This document shows positions 27,454-36,838 of a stretch of DNA of 64,000 nucleotides, one piece after another; the stretch's first letter is position 1; each line of letters opens with the position of its first letter. The notes beneath the pieces were generated by a model that was not told where the DNA came from, did no database searches, and was given only the letters and a program-made list of their open reading frames with translations. The DNA is from Stygiolobus caldivivus (GTDB lineage: Archaea; Thermoproteota; Thermoprotei_A; Sulfolobales; Sulfolobaceae). The DNA lies in NCBI RefSeq assembly GCF_019704315.1, contig NZ_AP024597.1:1116001-1180000 (forward strand), in the 5' to 3' direction. The position numbers and the translations under genes are program-made.

Positions 27454-27894
27454 ATGCAATTAGAACCCGGAGAACAAGTAATTTGGAGTGAATTTCCTAT
27501 GAGCAGATACAGAAGGAATGCCACAATAGGGCTCTCCATCCTCGGCGTAATATTCCTGCTAACGGTAATCTTCGCCTTTTTAGGTGTGATGTTCATAGTT
27601 ATAGGTTTAGTAATGTACTTCCTGCTGAGGTCTGCTAACCAATACGTGGTCACCAACAGGAGGGCAATGCACCTTAAGTTCGGAAAAGTAGTAAGGGAAG
27701 TCCCCCTTAATACGCCTAACCTCCAAGTGTCCCTCGTAAACCCGCAGTACATCGAGACCAGGTTAGCAGGACAGCACGTCGTACAAGACGTGATATTCCT
27801 ACAGAACGGTATGGAGTTACTGAGGTTCAGTAAGGTACATAAAGGAGACGAGTTGATAGCGAGACTGAGGAGCATGGGTTTCGTGTCGGCATGA
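27454..27894 (+). CDS. Membrane protein with bacterial PH-like domain
   Basis: About 146 residues. LEPGEQVIWSEFPMSRYR at the start, two membrane segments (about 24-62), then NQYVVTNRRAMHLKFGKVVR, the beta-strand signature of bPH_2/DUF304-type domains, ending with FSKVHKGDELIARLRSMGF. Such proteins sit in the membrane with the PH-like part in the cytoplasm; function unknown. A related T-N-x-R pattern (LYITNKRIIYE) occurs in the fusion protein at 15331. Confidence 0.75.
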   Translation: MQLEPGEQVIWSEFPMSRYRRNATIGLSILGVIFLLTVIFAFLGVMFIVIGLVMYFLLRSANQYVVTNRRAMHLKFGKVVREVPLNTPNLQVSLVNPQYIETRLAGQHVVQDVIFLQNGMELLRFSKVHKGDELIARLRSMGFVSA

Positions 27895-28305
27895 CTTTCT
27901 GCGGAAAGTAGATGAGGGCCTTCTATAAGTAAAGTCCTTATTTTCATACTGTCGATAAGCCAGTAGGTCTTTTTTACCACCCGTCCGCTTACCCACCCGC
28001 CTATACTTACCGCCCTCACAGTCCCCACATATTTCATAACAGTACACTACGTATTATTGCCACCTTGGGTTAAGGGCCTCGTTTGCAAGCGTAAGCCCTT
28101 ATTGAGACGTAAGTCCAGATTATTCACGGTTAAAGGCGAGGCTCGCGTTCATATCATCGAAAAACCGCGAACATAAATTACCCTAAACACTTAAGCCTAT
28201 GTTTGTACCCTATTTTATGTTAAATGTTTGAGGACTAGGAGCTCAGGCCATGAATTGTGTAATGGTAATAACTAATTAGCAAAAAAAGTGTCAGACATAG
28301 TGGTT
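27895..28305. other. Intergenic stretch, nothing recognised
   Basis: Between convergent PH-like and MNT genes. Tail end of transcription for both is expected here; no other feature seen. Confidence 0.35.
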
Positions 28306-28794
28306 TTACGTTACCTGTTTATCGTAATGTCCGCTATCACTCCCCCTTAACGATCCTCGGCTTATACATTTCCTTATCGTCCTACCTACTATAAACCTCC
28401 CGTAGGGCAGGATTAACACCGCGTTGTACTTCCTAACTTCACCCGCAAACTCTTCCAGCTTCCTGAAAGCGTTTATCTTATCGTATGTTATACAGTACGC
28501 GATGGAGACCCCCATCATGACCGTCCCGAGTGTTAAGTTGTCTTCGAACTCTGTTTCGTCCATTACCGTGGTGTCGAGCACTACGCCAGTCTCCTTCAAG
28601 AAGGAAATCCTCTCTCTCGAAAAGTCCTTCTTACCGCCTTTCCTGACCACTACGATGACGTCTACGTCCGAGTCGTCCCTATACTTACCTATGACCCTAC
28701 TACCGAAAAAGATTATGGCCAAGACGTCGTCGTTTAATAACATCCTCGTAGCCAAGCTAAATAACTCCATATTTTCGGAGGAAAGACTCAGCAA
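28306..28794 (-). CDS. Minimal nucleotidyltransferase of HEPN/MNT module 2
   Basis: 162 residues. AIIFFGSRVIGKYRDDSDVD is the G-S-x(n)-D-x-D nucleotidyltransferase signature, and VVLDTTVMDETEF carries the third acidic residue. The start lies 38 bases inside the upstream HEPN gene. Longer than module 1 by a C-terminal extension (FIVGRTIRKCISRGSLRG). Confidence 0.8.
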   Translation of the reverse strand: MLSLSSENMELFSLATRMLLNDDVLAIIFFGSRVIGKYRDDSDVDVIVVVRKGGKKDFSRERISFLKETGVVLDTTVMDETEFEDNLTLGTVMMGVSIAYCITYDKINAFRKLEEFAGEVRKYNAVLILPYGRFIVGRTIRKCISRGSLRGSDSGHYDKQVT

Positions 28795-29185
28795 CCTTGA
28801 GCACCTCCTCTGAGTACTCTATTCCCTTTTTACACATCTCCTCCGTCACCACCTCCTCCGGTGTCTTCACGTCAAAGCCGTTCAGGACCGGGTACCTTGA
28901 TGTAGTCCATGCCCCGGATAGGTAGTCTAAAGCTTCTAAGACCTTGTCAAGGTCATTTCCCAGCTCTTGTAAGTGGGCTGATGCCTCGGCTATTACGTCG
29001 TGTTCCTCCTTATACACTAATTTTACTTCGAGCATAGCTATAACGCCCTTCTCTACCGACTGTTGGGAATAGAAGAAACACTCAGGGTAGTCCTTAGCCT
29101 CATAGGCTTGTCTAGCCCTCTGGTGGTCCTTAACGGCGACTGAGTAAAAGGCCTTGGCAAACTCTCTGTATTTCCTTGGTATCAT
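28757..29185 (-). CDS. HEPN-domain protein of module 2
   Basis: 142 residues: AFYSVAVKDHQRARQAYEAK, YPECFFYSQQSVEKGVIAML and a C-terminal W-T-T-S-R-Y-P. HEPN fold without the R-x4-6-H ribonuclease motif. TATA-like TTTTTTATAT (about 29204-29213, complementary strand) about 24 bases ahead of the start. First gene of the pair, as in modules 1 and 4. Confidence 0.8.
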   Translation of the reverse strand: MIPRKYREFAKAFYSVAVKDHQRARQAYEAKDYPECFFYSQQSVEKGVIAMLEVKLVYKEEHDVIAEASAHLQELGNDLDKVLEALDYLSGAWTTSRYPVLNGFDVKTPEEVVTEEMCKKGIEYSEEVLKVAESFLRKYGVI

Positions 29186-29370
29186 CCCCTAGATAATTAT
29201 GAATGGATATAAAAAAGGTTAATGAATTGGTTAAGCTTACCGGAGGGAGTCGTGAGAGAGGAGAGGGAGGAAGATAATATACATTTATTATACATGATAT
29301 ACAGAAAAATAAAATTAATAAGAAAATAAAGATATAGAATAAAGAGAAAGAAAAAACATTTTATTTGGGT

Positions 29371-30300
29371 CTACAGACTACCCTCTACCTCCGAAGCTAT
29401 GCCTTGTGCTTGGGACAGAGTAGGTGGTACGTTGATCATTATGATACCTATCTCCTCGTTTGTCGACACTTCGCCGTAAGTGCCTATGGCGGTGATGTTG
29501 ATAAACCCTAGCTGTGAGGCGAAGCCTGATATTGGAGTAGTAGAGAGGAAGGTCTGGTTAGTAGTGGACACGAAGTAATAGTCGAACCCGTTAGACGAAC
29601 CTACCTGGAAGTTAATGCCGTATTTAGAGGCGTTAGCGGAGATAGAAGAGATGAAACTAGAGAACGTCGAGTTCTGCATGATATAGTTGGTGAAGTTGTA
29701 AACGTAACAAGCGGGGTTAGGTGTTGTATTATAATAGACTCCTACACCTATTATTAACGTATTCTGCCCGTTGACTGTACCGTTGGCTACTACAAAGTCT
29801 ACCTTAGTTGGGTAGACTGTGAAGGAGGGCATAAACCGGTAGTTACCCCCGCTTGGCTGGAACGTGCTATAGCTTAGGACACCGAGGTACTGCGATGAGA
29901 GGTCAGAATAACTTACGGTCTCCTTCTTGCCGTTTAATAGTGTCACGTTATACAGCCCGTTACCTATGTAGACGGCAACCCCGGTACTGTTTTTCATTAC
30001 CGACCAAGAGCCCCCGAAGTCTTGCTGTGCTGTTGTCCCCACCGCAGATAAGGCTGTTGCTGACGGGGCGCCTAGGGCGAAAAGTACGATAAGGACTAGG
30101 ACTACGGCGATTACAGCACCTAAAAGCCCACCTATTACCTTAAAGTCGAACCCCTTATTGGGGGGTTGACCTTGAGGAGGTTGCGGTGTGGCTGCAGTTG
30201 TAGGTTGGTACCAGATAGGCCTGAGGGGTGAGCCGCATTTTTGACAGAACTGGTATTCGTCCGGGTAGTCTATCCCACACTTATCACAGTGTTTGGTCAT
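29371..30300 (-). CDS. Zinc-ribbon membrane protein with outer domain
   Basis: About 309 residues from the ATG at 30300. C5, C8, C19 and C22 give the same C-x2-C-x10-C-x2-C ribbon as the protein at 2340. A Pro/Gln linker (PTTAATPQPPQGQPPNKG) and one transmembrane helix (about 49-73) follow, then a Thr/Asn/Ser-rich outer domain with N-x-S/T sequons. The upstream ATG at 30324 would add eight residues ahead of the ribbon and is less likely. Function unknown; the two proteins share architecture, not obvious outer-domain sequence. Confidence 0.7.
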   Translation of the reverse strand: MTKHCDKCGIDYPDEYQFCQKCGSPLRPIWYQPTTAATPQPPQGQPPNKGFDFKVIGGLLGAVIAVVLVLIVLFALGAPSATALSAVGTTAQQDFGGSWSVMKNSTGVAVYIGNGLYNVTLLNGKKETVSYSDLSSQYLGVLSYSTFQPSGGNYRFMPSFTVYPTKVDFVVANGTVNGQNTLIIGVGVYYNTTPNPACYVYNFTNYIMQNSTFSSFISSISANASKYGINFQVGSSNGFDYYFVSTTNQTFLSTTPISGFASQLGFINITAIGTYGEVSTNEEIGIIMINVPPTLSQAQGIASEVEGSL

Positions 30301-30483
30301 TGAATAATATAGAATTCCACTCATTATTAAGTTTTATTGTAAGGGAAAGGAGTTAGTTTGTGTATAAGAACGGAAGGAGTTTTACCGTTTATGATAGGGA
30401 CAAGTTGTCTTTAGGACTTGATATGCCCATAACTCGTGGCAGTGCCCCTGACGGTGGAGGCGTTAGGGAAAATTTTATATACT

Positions 30484-30548
30484 ATTGTTGTAATTCCTTT
30501 TTAGGGTAACCCTAAATGAAAGATTTTGAAAAAGACAATTGTTGTAAT
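30484..30548 (+). promoter_or_regulatory. Operator-like palindrome and direct repeats at a DsrE-operon start
   Basis: TTTAGGGT-a-ACCCTAAA (30500-30516) is a perfect palindrome whose last base is the A of the start codon at 30516. It lies about 25-40 bases after a TATA-like TTTTATATAC (about 30474-30483), i.e. over the expected transcription start. A direct repeat ATTGTTGTAAT at 30484-30494 and 30538-30548 flanks it. Confidence 0.6.
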
Positions 30549-30887
30549 GTAAAGAGGACTACAGCCGCGGACTTCCTAATGAAGCCCATGTATTCGACAA
30601 ATAAAGTAATAGGGTATAAAGTAAAGTCAATAATGACCAACAGAGGTATCATACAAGTCCTCTGGAAAAAAGAGGGAGATAAACTGGACCTAAGGTATAG
30701 GGGAGTGAACTGCCTGACGAGCAAAGTAGCGTTGGAAGCGCTGTGTGAGTGGGTGTGTAACGGAGAAGTTAAAGGACCTGAAGAAGCCGTTAAGAAGCTC
30801 CAACAAATTAGGGGGTATAAGGTAAACGACGAAGTGGTAGACCTAGTATATAAAGTATTTGAAGCGATAGAAGGGGAAGGGCATTGA
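30516..30887 (+). CDS. Hypothetical protein, first gene of a DsrE-like operon
   Basis: 123 residues. Soluble, with cysteines at C9-C10 (NCCNVK), C70 (VNCLTSK) and in EALCEWVC. I do not recognise the family; the cysteine content and the DsrE-like partner suggest sulfur or metal chemistry. Its stop overlaps the next start by four bases (ATTGA: start TTG at 30884). Confidence 0.6.
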   Translation: MKDFEKDNCCNVKRTTAADFLMKPMYSTNKVIGYKVKSIMTNRGIIQVLWKKEGDKLDLRYRGVNCLTSKVALEALCEWVCNGEVKGPEEAVKKLQQIRGYKVNDEVVDLVYKVFEAIEGEGH

Positions 30888-31216
30888 AAAGAGTAGCCTA
30901 CTTGGCCCTGACTAACTTAGCACAGTACATCTTAGTCAACATGGTAATACCCCAGGTAGAGCAGGGAGTGCACGGAGTAGAGGTCAAGGGGATATTTTTC
31001 ATCCACGATAACGTGTACATGTTGGTAAAAGGCACAGATACGGCTGACAGGCTGGCTAAATTACACAGAGAGAAGGAGATATACTTACAAGCTTGCGACC
31101 AATGTACGTACATGAGGAACTTAGCCGGGTCTTTAATCGAAGAGGCCAAGGTGGGTTGTTTCCCTGACTTTTATAAGGAGGTCGCCGACAAGGTAGACGC
31201 GTTCGTGACAATATAA
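30884..31216 (+). CDS. DsrE/F-like protein
   Basis: 110 residues with a DsrE-like fold pattern: GIFFIHDNVYMLVKGTDTAD, LYKLH-like helix, EIYLQACDQCTYMRNLA with C-D-Q-C near residue 70, and KVGCFPDFYKEVADKVDAFV. DsrE-type proteins carry sulfur on a conserved cysteine or act as subunits of sulfur-relay complexes. Start is a TTG overlapping the upstream stop, so coupled translation is likely. A second DsrE-like gene is at 42762. Confidence 0.6.
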   Translation: MKRVAYLALTNLAQYILVNMVIPQVEQGVHGVEVKGIFFIHDNVYMLVKGTDTADRLAKLHREKEIYLQACDQCTYMRNLAGSLIEEAKVGCFPDFYKEVADKVDAFVTI

Positions 31217-31494
31217 AAGGAAAAGGCGTTTTAAAGCCATGTACCCCTTTTCTCCATCCCATCCCTCTTTTTTGTGTTTCAGGTAAAAAAGGGTCAAGTT
31301 GTGGCCCCAAGTGTCTCGTTTAGGTCTACGGGCAGCTTATTTCGCCTCTAGTCCTAGGTGGAGGAAGACATAACCCCTAATGAGTTCCCTGAGACCTTGT
31401 CGGGAAGGAAACGGAAAGGCTCAGAAGGAGGTCAAATGGGAAAAAAGAAGGGGACAAAAAAAAAGGAAGAGAAATTAAGTGAACAGCTTTTTCC
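31217..31494. other. Intergenic stretch between convergent genes
   Basis: Purine-rich 3' region near 31440-31480 (A/G-rich, runs of A) may end transcription; nothing else recognised. Confidence 0.35.
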
Positions 31495-31887
31495 CTAATA
31501 ACTCATGCTTTCAGCTAACATAAGTGATAAGGCTTTACTCAGCTCCCTGATCGACAAGACCCCTACACACTTACCGTCCTTTTCCACCACGAGGTGCCTT
31601 ATGTTGTTCCTCATCATCATGTCATAAGCGTCGTAGACGCTCTTGTGGTAGTCGATCTTTATGATGTTTTTACTTGCGATCTCATAAGCCGGGTAGTCGT
31701 AGCTTAGGCCTTTGCTTACAGCCTTGACTATGTCCTTCTCTGTCACTATCCCCACTATCTTATCGTCTTCCTTTAAGACTACAGAGCTTACAGCGTTCTC
31801 TTCCATTACCTTAGCTACTTCCCTTATACTCGAGCTGTGAGAAAGGGACACTAACTCTTTTTCACCCACCAATTGGCCTACAATCAT
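31495..31887 (-). CDS. Tandem CBS-domain protein
   Basis: 130 residues made of two CBS motifs: SIREVAKVMEENAVSSVVLK with IVGIVTEKDIVKAV, and SVYDAYDMMMRNNIRHLVVE with CVGVLSIRELSKAL. CBS pairs bind adenosyl nucleotides and regulate partners. It lies 76 bases after the FixX gene on the same strand and may respond to energy state in the ETF pathway; this link is positional only. Confidence 0.9.
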   Translation of the reverse strand: MIVGQLVGEKELVSLSHSSSIREVAKVMEENAVSSVVLKEDDKIVGIVTEKDIVKAVSKGLSYDYPAYEIASKNIIKIDYHKSVYDAYDMMMRNNIRHLVVEKDGKCVGVLSIRELSKALSLMLAESMSY

Positions 31888-31962
31888 AATATATATTATC
31901 GAAACATAAGATATTAAATTTTACTTTACAAAAAACATTAGATAATAAAAGATAGCTTACCT

Positions 31963-32244
31963 TTATCCGTACCTCAGAGCGATACCCAACCCGTACCTCG
32001 GGTATTTCCATATAATGTTATTAAACGGGCAGACTATTTTACAAGCACCGCACTCCACACAGTTCTCATATGAGACCACCAGTCTGTCCTTGACAAAAGA
32101 GTACACGTTAGCGGGGCACACTCCTATACAAGGGCTACCGTATTCCTCATTACACCTCTTACAGAGCTCCTGGTCCTTGACCATTAAGTGGGGCTGTTCG
32201 TCCCTCTTATACCTTAAAGTGTATAACCTTTCCTCTATCCTCAT
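31963..32244 (-). CDS. fixX: FixX-type ferredoxin-like protein
   Basis: 93 residues. Two cysteine groups: C28, C31, C39, C43 (C-x2-C-x7-C-x3-C-P) and C62, C65, C68, C72 (C-V-E-C-G-A-C-x3-C-P). The C-terminal W-K-Y-P-R-Y-G-L-G-I is typical of FixX. It would pass electrons from FixC/ETF to quinone or another acceptor. Start ATG 32244 overlaps the FixC stop by four bases; the longer in-frame ATG at 32289 would reach far into fixC. Confidence 0.85.
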   Translation of the reverse strand: MRIEERLYTLRYKRDEQPHLMVKDQELCKRCNEEYGSPCIGVCPANVYSFVKDRLVVSYENCVECGACKIVCPFNNIIWKYPRYGLGIALRYG

Positions 32245-33398
32245 CCTACCACCCCTAACCCTAAGGTCAAGTGCCTTAACATAGCCCATAAGTTAGACTT
32301 ATAGTACTTGAGCTTCGATAAGTCACCGCTACTCCACCCCTCAAAGAGGTCTACAATGAGGTTAACATAGAACTTGAAGTTCTCCTCCTTTAACAATTCC
32401 TTCACTAACGTCCTCGACCTCACTATCCTCGAGACCTCCTCCTCTTGGAGTAACGCCCTTTCGTAACCCTCACACTGCCCTAAGTTTTCAGAAGCCAAGT
32501 AGCCCGAGGCTATGGCAGGCCCTATACCGTTAAAGGTCAACGGGTCTACCAAGCCTATCGCGTCCCCCGTCACGTATACCCTCTGGTTACACGCCTTAAA
32601 GGACGGGAAGCCGTTTTCTGGTATTACCTTAGCTGAGTACTCCCTTAAAGAAGAGCCTTTGACCAGCTCAGACAAGCTAGACCTAAACGAGTCTAAGACT
32701 TCATACGGCTTCAACCCCTTTACGTTACTCAGGGGGACGCCTACTCCTAGTGACACGGAGTCCTTATATGTGTAGACGAAACCTGCAAACGGTATAGGGT
32801 TATCGCTTATCACACGCCACGCCTCTCCGTCATCGCCCTGAAGGCCAAACCTCTTGTTCACTTCGTCCCTAGTCATGGAATATACCTCTTTTAGCCCTAA
32901 CACGGCCTCTTCAGGCTTGAGTTCCCTCCTCATACCTAAGCTCATGGAGAGTAACGCGTTAGCACCTTCACTTAGGATGACGTAATCTGCCTCAACTCCT
33001 CCCCTCTCAGTTATGACCTTATTACCCTCCACGCCGGTCACTGTAGTCTTGGTCACTAATAAAGCCCCTGCTTGTTCGGCCTTTTGGGCGAGCCATTTGT
33101 CAAACTTAAGCCTTGAGACCGTGTATAACTTGTCCCTAGGCCTTATCCTCAGCTCGACGGAATTAGCCTTTGTGGAAAACACCAGCTTAACGCTCTTGAC
33201 CACTTTCTCGAAGGGCAGGCCGTCAATGTCGACAAACCTTGATATGTCTGACTCCCTTATCATAGCGCCTGACACGTTCTTAGAACCGGGCTCCGGCCCC
33301 CTCTCTACCAATAACGTCTTATAGCCCTTCTTTGCAGAGTTCAGGGCTGCTACGGAACCCGAACACCCGGCCCCCACTACTACCACGTCGAACTTCAT
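32241..33398 (-). CDS. fixC: FixC-type electron-transfer flavoprotein dehydrogenase
   Basis: 385 residues. FAD-binding VVVVGAGCSGSVAALNSAKK at the N-terminus (GxGxxG) and RVYVTGDAIGLVDPLTFNGI, the late FAD-contact motif of the geranylgeranyl-reductase/FixC family. With FixX and the fused ETF it forms an ETF:quinone oxidoreductase-like or bifurcating complex, probably taking electrons from acyl-CoA dehydrogenation. Start overlaps the upstream ETF stop by four bases. Confidence 0.9.
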   Translation of the reverse strand: MKFDVVVVGAGCSGSVAALNSAKKGYKTLLVERGPEPGSKNVSGAMIRESDISRFVDIDGLPFEKVVKSVKLVFSTKANSVELRIRPRDKLYTVSRLKFDKWLAQKAEQAGALLVTKTTVTGVEGNKVITERGGVEADYVILSEGANALLSMSLGMRRELKPEEAVLGLKEVYSMTRDEVNKRFGLQGDDGEAWRVISDNPIPFAGFVYTYKDSVSLGVGVPLSNVKGLKPYEVLDSFRSSLSELVKGSSLREYSAKVIPENGFPSFKACNQRVYVTGDAIGLVDPLTFNGIGPAIASGYLASENLGQCEGYERALLQEEEVSRIVRSRTLVKELLKEENFKFYVNLIVDLFEGWSSGDLSKLKYYKSNLWAMLRHLTLGLGVVG

Positions 33399-35206
33399 GG
33401 AGTGACACCTCCCCTCTCTTTTATCACCCTGATCAAGTCGGGCACGACTTCAAATATGTCCCCGACCACCCCGTAGTCACAGTTCTTAAATATTTGCGCT
33501 TCCGGGTCTATGTTGACTGCAATGACCCTCCTCGCCCCTGAGATACCTACTAAGTGCTGTACGGCACCGGATATACCTAGTGCGATGTACAGTTTGGGCC
33601 TTATGCTCGTCCCGGTCTGTCCTATCTGCCTGTCCTTAGGGTACCAGCCCATGTCAGCTAGGGGCTTACTCACGCCCACTACGCCGTGGAGGACCCCCGC
33701 TAACTCCTCCGCCAGCTTTATGTTTTCAGGTGACTTTATCCCCCTACCTACACCGACGACTATGTCGGCCTCTGCTAACAAGTTGTGTCTCTCCAGTTTG
33801 GAACGGGACTTCACGTTATACCAGCTACCCTGCACGTCGACCTTCTCTACTACTACCTCATCACCTCCCTTTAACCTCGTAGGGTAAAACACTCCTCCCC
33901 TGACGGTCACCATTATGGGCCTGCGGTTAGGACAGATTATGGTACTCATCTCCTTGCCCCCGAAATCAGGTCTTATAGATAGGAGCCCCACTTTCTCGTC
34001 CACTTGGAAGTCCACACAGTCAGCTATTAAACCCGTATCTACTTCTATAGCTACTGTTGAGGCCAATTCCCTGGAGTTCTTGGTGCCCGGGAAGAGGACT
34101 ACCTCAGGCCTATACTTCTTTATGACATTTGACAAGGCTTTAGTGTAAACGTCGTTCACGTAATAGTCATACCCCGTGACTTTAACGTGGTAGACCTTAT
34201 CAAAGCCGAACTCGAAGGCCTGTCTGACTACCCCTTCGACGTCATCCCCTACGGTTACTCCCGCTAACTTGACGTCCATAGAGTCCGCTATCCTCCTCCC
34301 CTCAGAGGCAATTTCCCATGAGACCCTGTTGACCTCCTCCCCAAGGTGGTCTATGTAGACCCACACCTCGCCTTTAGCTTTGTATTTAGGTGCAGGCCTA
34401 GTGTATTCGTACTTCACCTCGTTTACCTCGTTCAGTGACTTGACTATCTTACCGTACAGCCATTCCCCGGCGTCGTTACCCCTATATAACTCGGCGTTCC
34501 TGGTCTTCGGTGGAGGGCTCACTTTTATGACACGCGTGGGGGAACCTGCTAAGCCGACCTTGTCGGGCTCAGCCCTTATGTCGTCCTTAGTGAGCTTCAC
34601 CACTTTAGCCCACTTTGCCCTGATCAGGTCGTCTATTGTAGGCTGTCTGGGCTTATTTATGGTCTCCATTACCGTGAAGACTGACGGGAGGGGCGTCTCT
34701 ACTACTTCCTGCTCTTCCTCCGTAGTCCTCACTACTGTAGCCTTCCCGTCCGATACCTCCCTGATCTCGCTTACGTAACCTACTACGGGTATCCCTAACC
34801 ACTTCGCTGTCTGTGGCCCTACTTGCTCGGTCTCACCGTCTACGGCCCTCCTCCCGAACAAGTATATGTCTGCCTTCCCTATTTTCTCGATTGCCCTAAA
34901 GAGTGTGTAAGAAGTAGCCCACGTGTCAGCTCCTGCCATTGCCCTGTCCGTTATTAAGTACGCTTCATCAGCGCCCATCGCTATTGCTTCCTTCAGGGAA
35001 GCTTCAGCTTGGGGCGGGCCCATTGTTAATACCGTTACTTTTCCTCCGTACCTCTCCTTTAACCTAACACCTTCCTCGATCGCGTGTAAGTCTGGCGGGT
35101 TGATCACGGAAGGTACTCCTTCCCTGACGAGGTTGTTTGTCACCGGATCTATCCTCAAATCGTCAGCGTCAGGGACTTGTTTTATAGAGACAATGATCCT
35201 GACCAT
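33395..35206 (-). CDS. etfBA: Electron-transfer flavoprotein, beta and alpha subunits fused
   Basis: About 603 residues. Residues 1-250 are the EtfB part (IVSIKQVPDADDLRIDPVTN, then VLTMGPPQAEASLKEAIAMG, ADEAYLITDRAMAGADTWAT). Residues about 270-603 are EtfA with the FAD-binding C-terminal YIALGISGAVQHLVGISGAR and ...VIAVNIDPEAQIF. A single-chain fusion is known from several Thermoproteota. ATG at 35206 (MVRIIVSIKQ) is better than the ATG at 35221. First gene of an ATGA-coupled operon with fixC and fixX. Confidence 0.9.
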   Translation of the reverse strand: MVRIIVSIKQVPDADDLRIDPVTNNLVREGVPSVINPPDLHAIEEGVRLKERYGGKVTVLTMGPPQAEASLKEAIAMGADEAYLITDRAMAGADTWATSYTLFRAIEKIGKADIYLFGRRAVDGETEQVGPQTAKWLGIPVVGYVSEIREVSDGKATVVRTTEEEQEVVETPLPSVFTVMETINKPRQPTIDDLIRAKWAKVVKLTKDDIRAEPDKVGLAGSPTRVIKVSPPPKTRNAELYRGNDAGEWLYGKIVKSLNEVNEVKYEYTRPAPKYKAKGEVWVYIDHLGEEVNRVSWEIASEGRRIADSMDVKLAGVTVGDDVEGVVRQAFEFGFDKVYHVKVTGYDYYVNDVYTKALSNVIKKYRPEVVLFPGTKNSRELASTVAIEVDTGLIADCVDFQVDEKVGLLSIRPDFGGKEMSTIICPNRRPIMVTVRGGVFYPTRLKGGDEVVVEKVDVQGSWYNVKSRSKLERHNLLAEADIVVGVGRGIKSPENIKLAEELAGVLHGVVGVSKPLADMGWYPKDRQIGQTGTSIRPKLYIALGISGAVQHLVGISGARRVIAVNIDPEAQIFKNCDYGVVGDIFEVVPDLIRVIKERGGVTP

Positions 35207-35221
35207 TTTCTCTCTATACAT

Positions 35222-35672
35222 TATAATCGCAATTATTGTATTTAAATTTATATTGGACGAATTTAAAACTTAATAGTAATATATAAACGCAGGTCTGGTA
35301 CAAGGGTAACGCGGTATTCCTTACGCTACCCTGAGGGGTGTCACAGCCCTCCGTACTATACGCAGTTAAACCGTTCACTGAAGGGCTTAACGGGGGTAGT
35401 GGATTTTGTCAGTAACCGGGTAAAGCTGTATAAAACCTCTTGGGTTCACCTAAAACCCTTGCGTTGACGTGTTTTTACCGATTACATGTGTGCCATCGCG
35501 TACTCCACGGTCGGAAATTAAGAGTTTTGACTACTAACATAAGGTCGTGTATAAGTATTCACGTAAATATTTAGGGTAATACGCTGATACACGATCTTTC
35601 CGATAAATCCTGCTGTATCGAGCCGTGGACTCATCGCAACATTATTTACCCCTCAAGACCACTTTATTCCTA
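35222..35672. other. Divergent intergenic stretch
   Basis: Holds the AT-rich ETF promoter region (35225-35290) on the complementary strand. The remainder up to the MNT start shows no gene. Confidence 0.4.
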
Positions 35673-36164
35673 ATGTTAAAGGAGCCCTACGCTACTTTGC
35701 TCAACAAGATGGTAAAAATATTGGAAGAGGAGTTCGGGGACGACCTCGTCTCTGTGGTACTCTACGGTAGCGTGGCTAGGGGGGACAACAGGAGAGATAG
35801 TGACGTTGACTTATTGGTAGTGATAAAGGGCCTACCTAAGGACAGTATGTTGAAGAGGATAAGGCTATTTGAGACTAAGGTAGAGGACCGGTTAGGCTTA
35901 GAGGAGCTGTGGAGTAAGGGGTATTATATTTCCCTTTCTCCTGTTTTAAAGACACCGGAGGAGGCAGAGAAGTTCTCTCCCCTCTATTTAGACATGGTGT
36001 ACGACGCTATAATACTCTACGACAAAGACCTATTTTTCACCAGAATATTGCAGAAGTTAAGGGAGAGGCTAGAAGAACTGGGGGCTGAAAGGGTGAAGAT
36101 GGGTAAGAGGTGGTACTGGGTGCTAAAGAAAGGCTCGAAGTTCGGTGAGACTGTTGAACTTTGA
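35673..36164 (+). CDS. Minimal nucleotidyltransferase of HEPN/MNT module 3
   Basis: About 163 residues from the ATG at 35673. SVVLYGSVARGDNRRDSDVD is the nucleotidyltransferase signature. The C-terminal half is longer than in modules 1 and 4 (FFTRILQKLRERLEELGAER). An in-frame GTG at 35625 is the alternative start. Here the MNT gene precedes the HEPN gene, the reverse of the other three modules, with a 20-base overlap. Confidence 0.8.
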   Translation: MLKEPYATLLNKMVKILEEEFGDDLVSVVLYGSVARGDNRRDSDVDLLVVIKGLPKDSMLKRIRLFETKVEDRLGLEELWSKGYYISLSPVLKTPEEAEKFSPLYLDMVYDAIILYDKDLFFTRILQKLRERLEELGAERVKMGKRWYWVLKKGSKFGETVEL

Positions 36165-36585
36165 CACTATAGCGTATTCGTATATCTCGCAGGCAGAGGA
36201 GAGGGTAGTGCTGGCTAAGCTGGAGTATGAGAGGAAGAAGTATAATATCACGGTAAGGCTTTGCCAAGAAGCTGTCGGGTTGGCTCTTAAGGCTTGCCTA
36301 CGTTTAGTCAATATCGAACCGCCCAAATTTCACGACGTAGGGCCACTGCTCAAGGCCAATGCTGAAAAGTTCCCTGAATGGTTTAGACAAAAAATAGACG
36401 TTTTTGCGTCTTATTCAAGGTCTTTGCGCAAAGAGAGGGAACTGTCAATGTACGGCGACGAGGAGACTGGTACTCCGCCTGAAATGCTGTACTCCGACTA
36501 CGACGCCCAGCAGTCCGTCAAGATGGCGGAGGAAGTCTTAGACTACTCTAAAAAACTTTATGAGGAAAAGGAGAACAAACAGTGA
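36145..36585 (+). CDS. HEPN-domain protein of module 3
   Basis: 146 residues: YISQAEERVVLAKLEYERKK, YNITVRLCQEAVGLALKACL, FHDVGPLL and a C-terminal tail YDAQQSVKMAEEVLDYSKKL. HEPN fold; the only His is in the FHD after helix 2 and no R-x4-6-H motif is present. Starts inside the MNT gene. Confidence 0.75.
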   Translation: MRLLNFDTIAYSYISQAEERVVLAKLEYERKKYNITVRLCQEAVGLALKACLRLVNIEPPKFHDVGPLLKANAEKFPEWFRQKIDVFASYSRSLRKERELSMYGDEETGTPPEMLYSDYDAQQSVKMAEEVLDYSKKLYEEKENKQ

Positions 36586-36838
36586 GGTAGTTCTGGCGCC
36601 GTAATCCTTACACTTTTATTTCGACGGTTTTACCTTAAATGCGACCGGCAATAGGGCTGGACCGCATAACCTTACCCGGTTTACGACCGTCTTAAGGCGG
36701 AGCTAAAAAGTCCTCCAAACGCATTTGTACTTTTACACGCATGTCCTCTCAGTGGCACCGTAACGGTCGTAGTGCTTGGAAAGAGTACGATACCACATCA
36801 CGTAAAAACATAAATACTTCTATACATACCACTACTCA

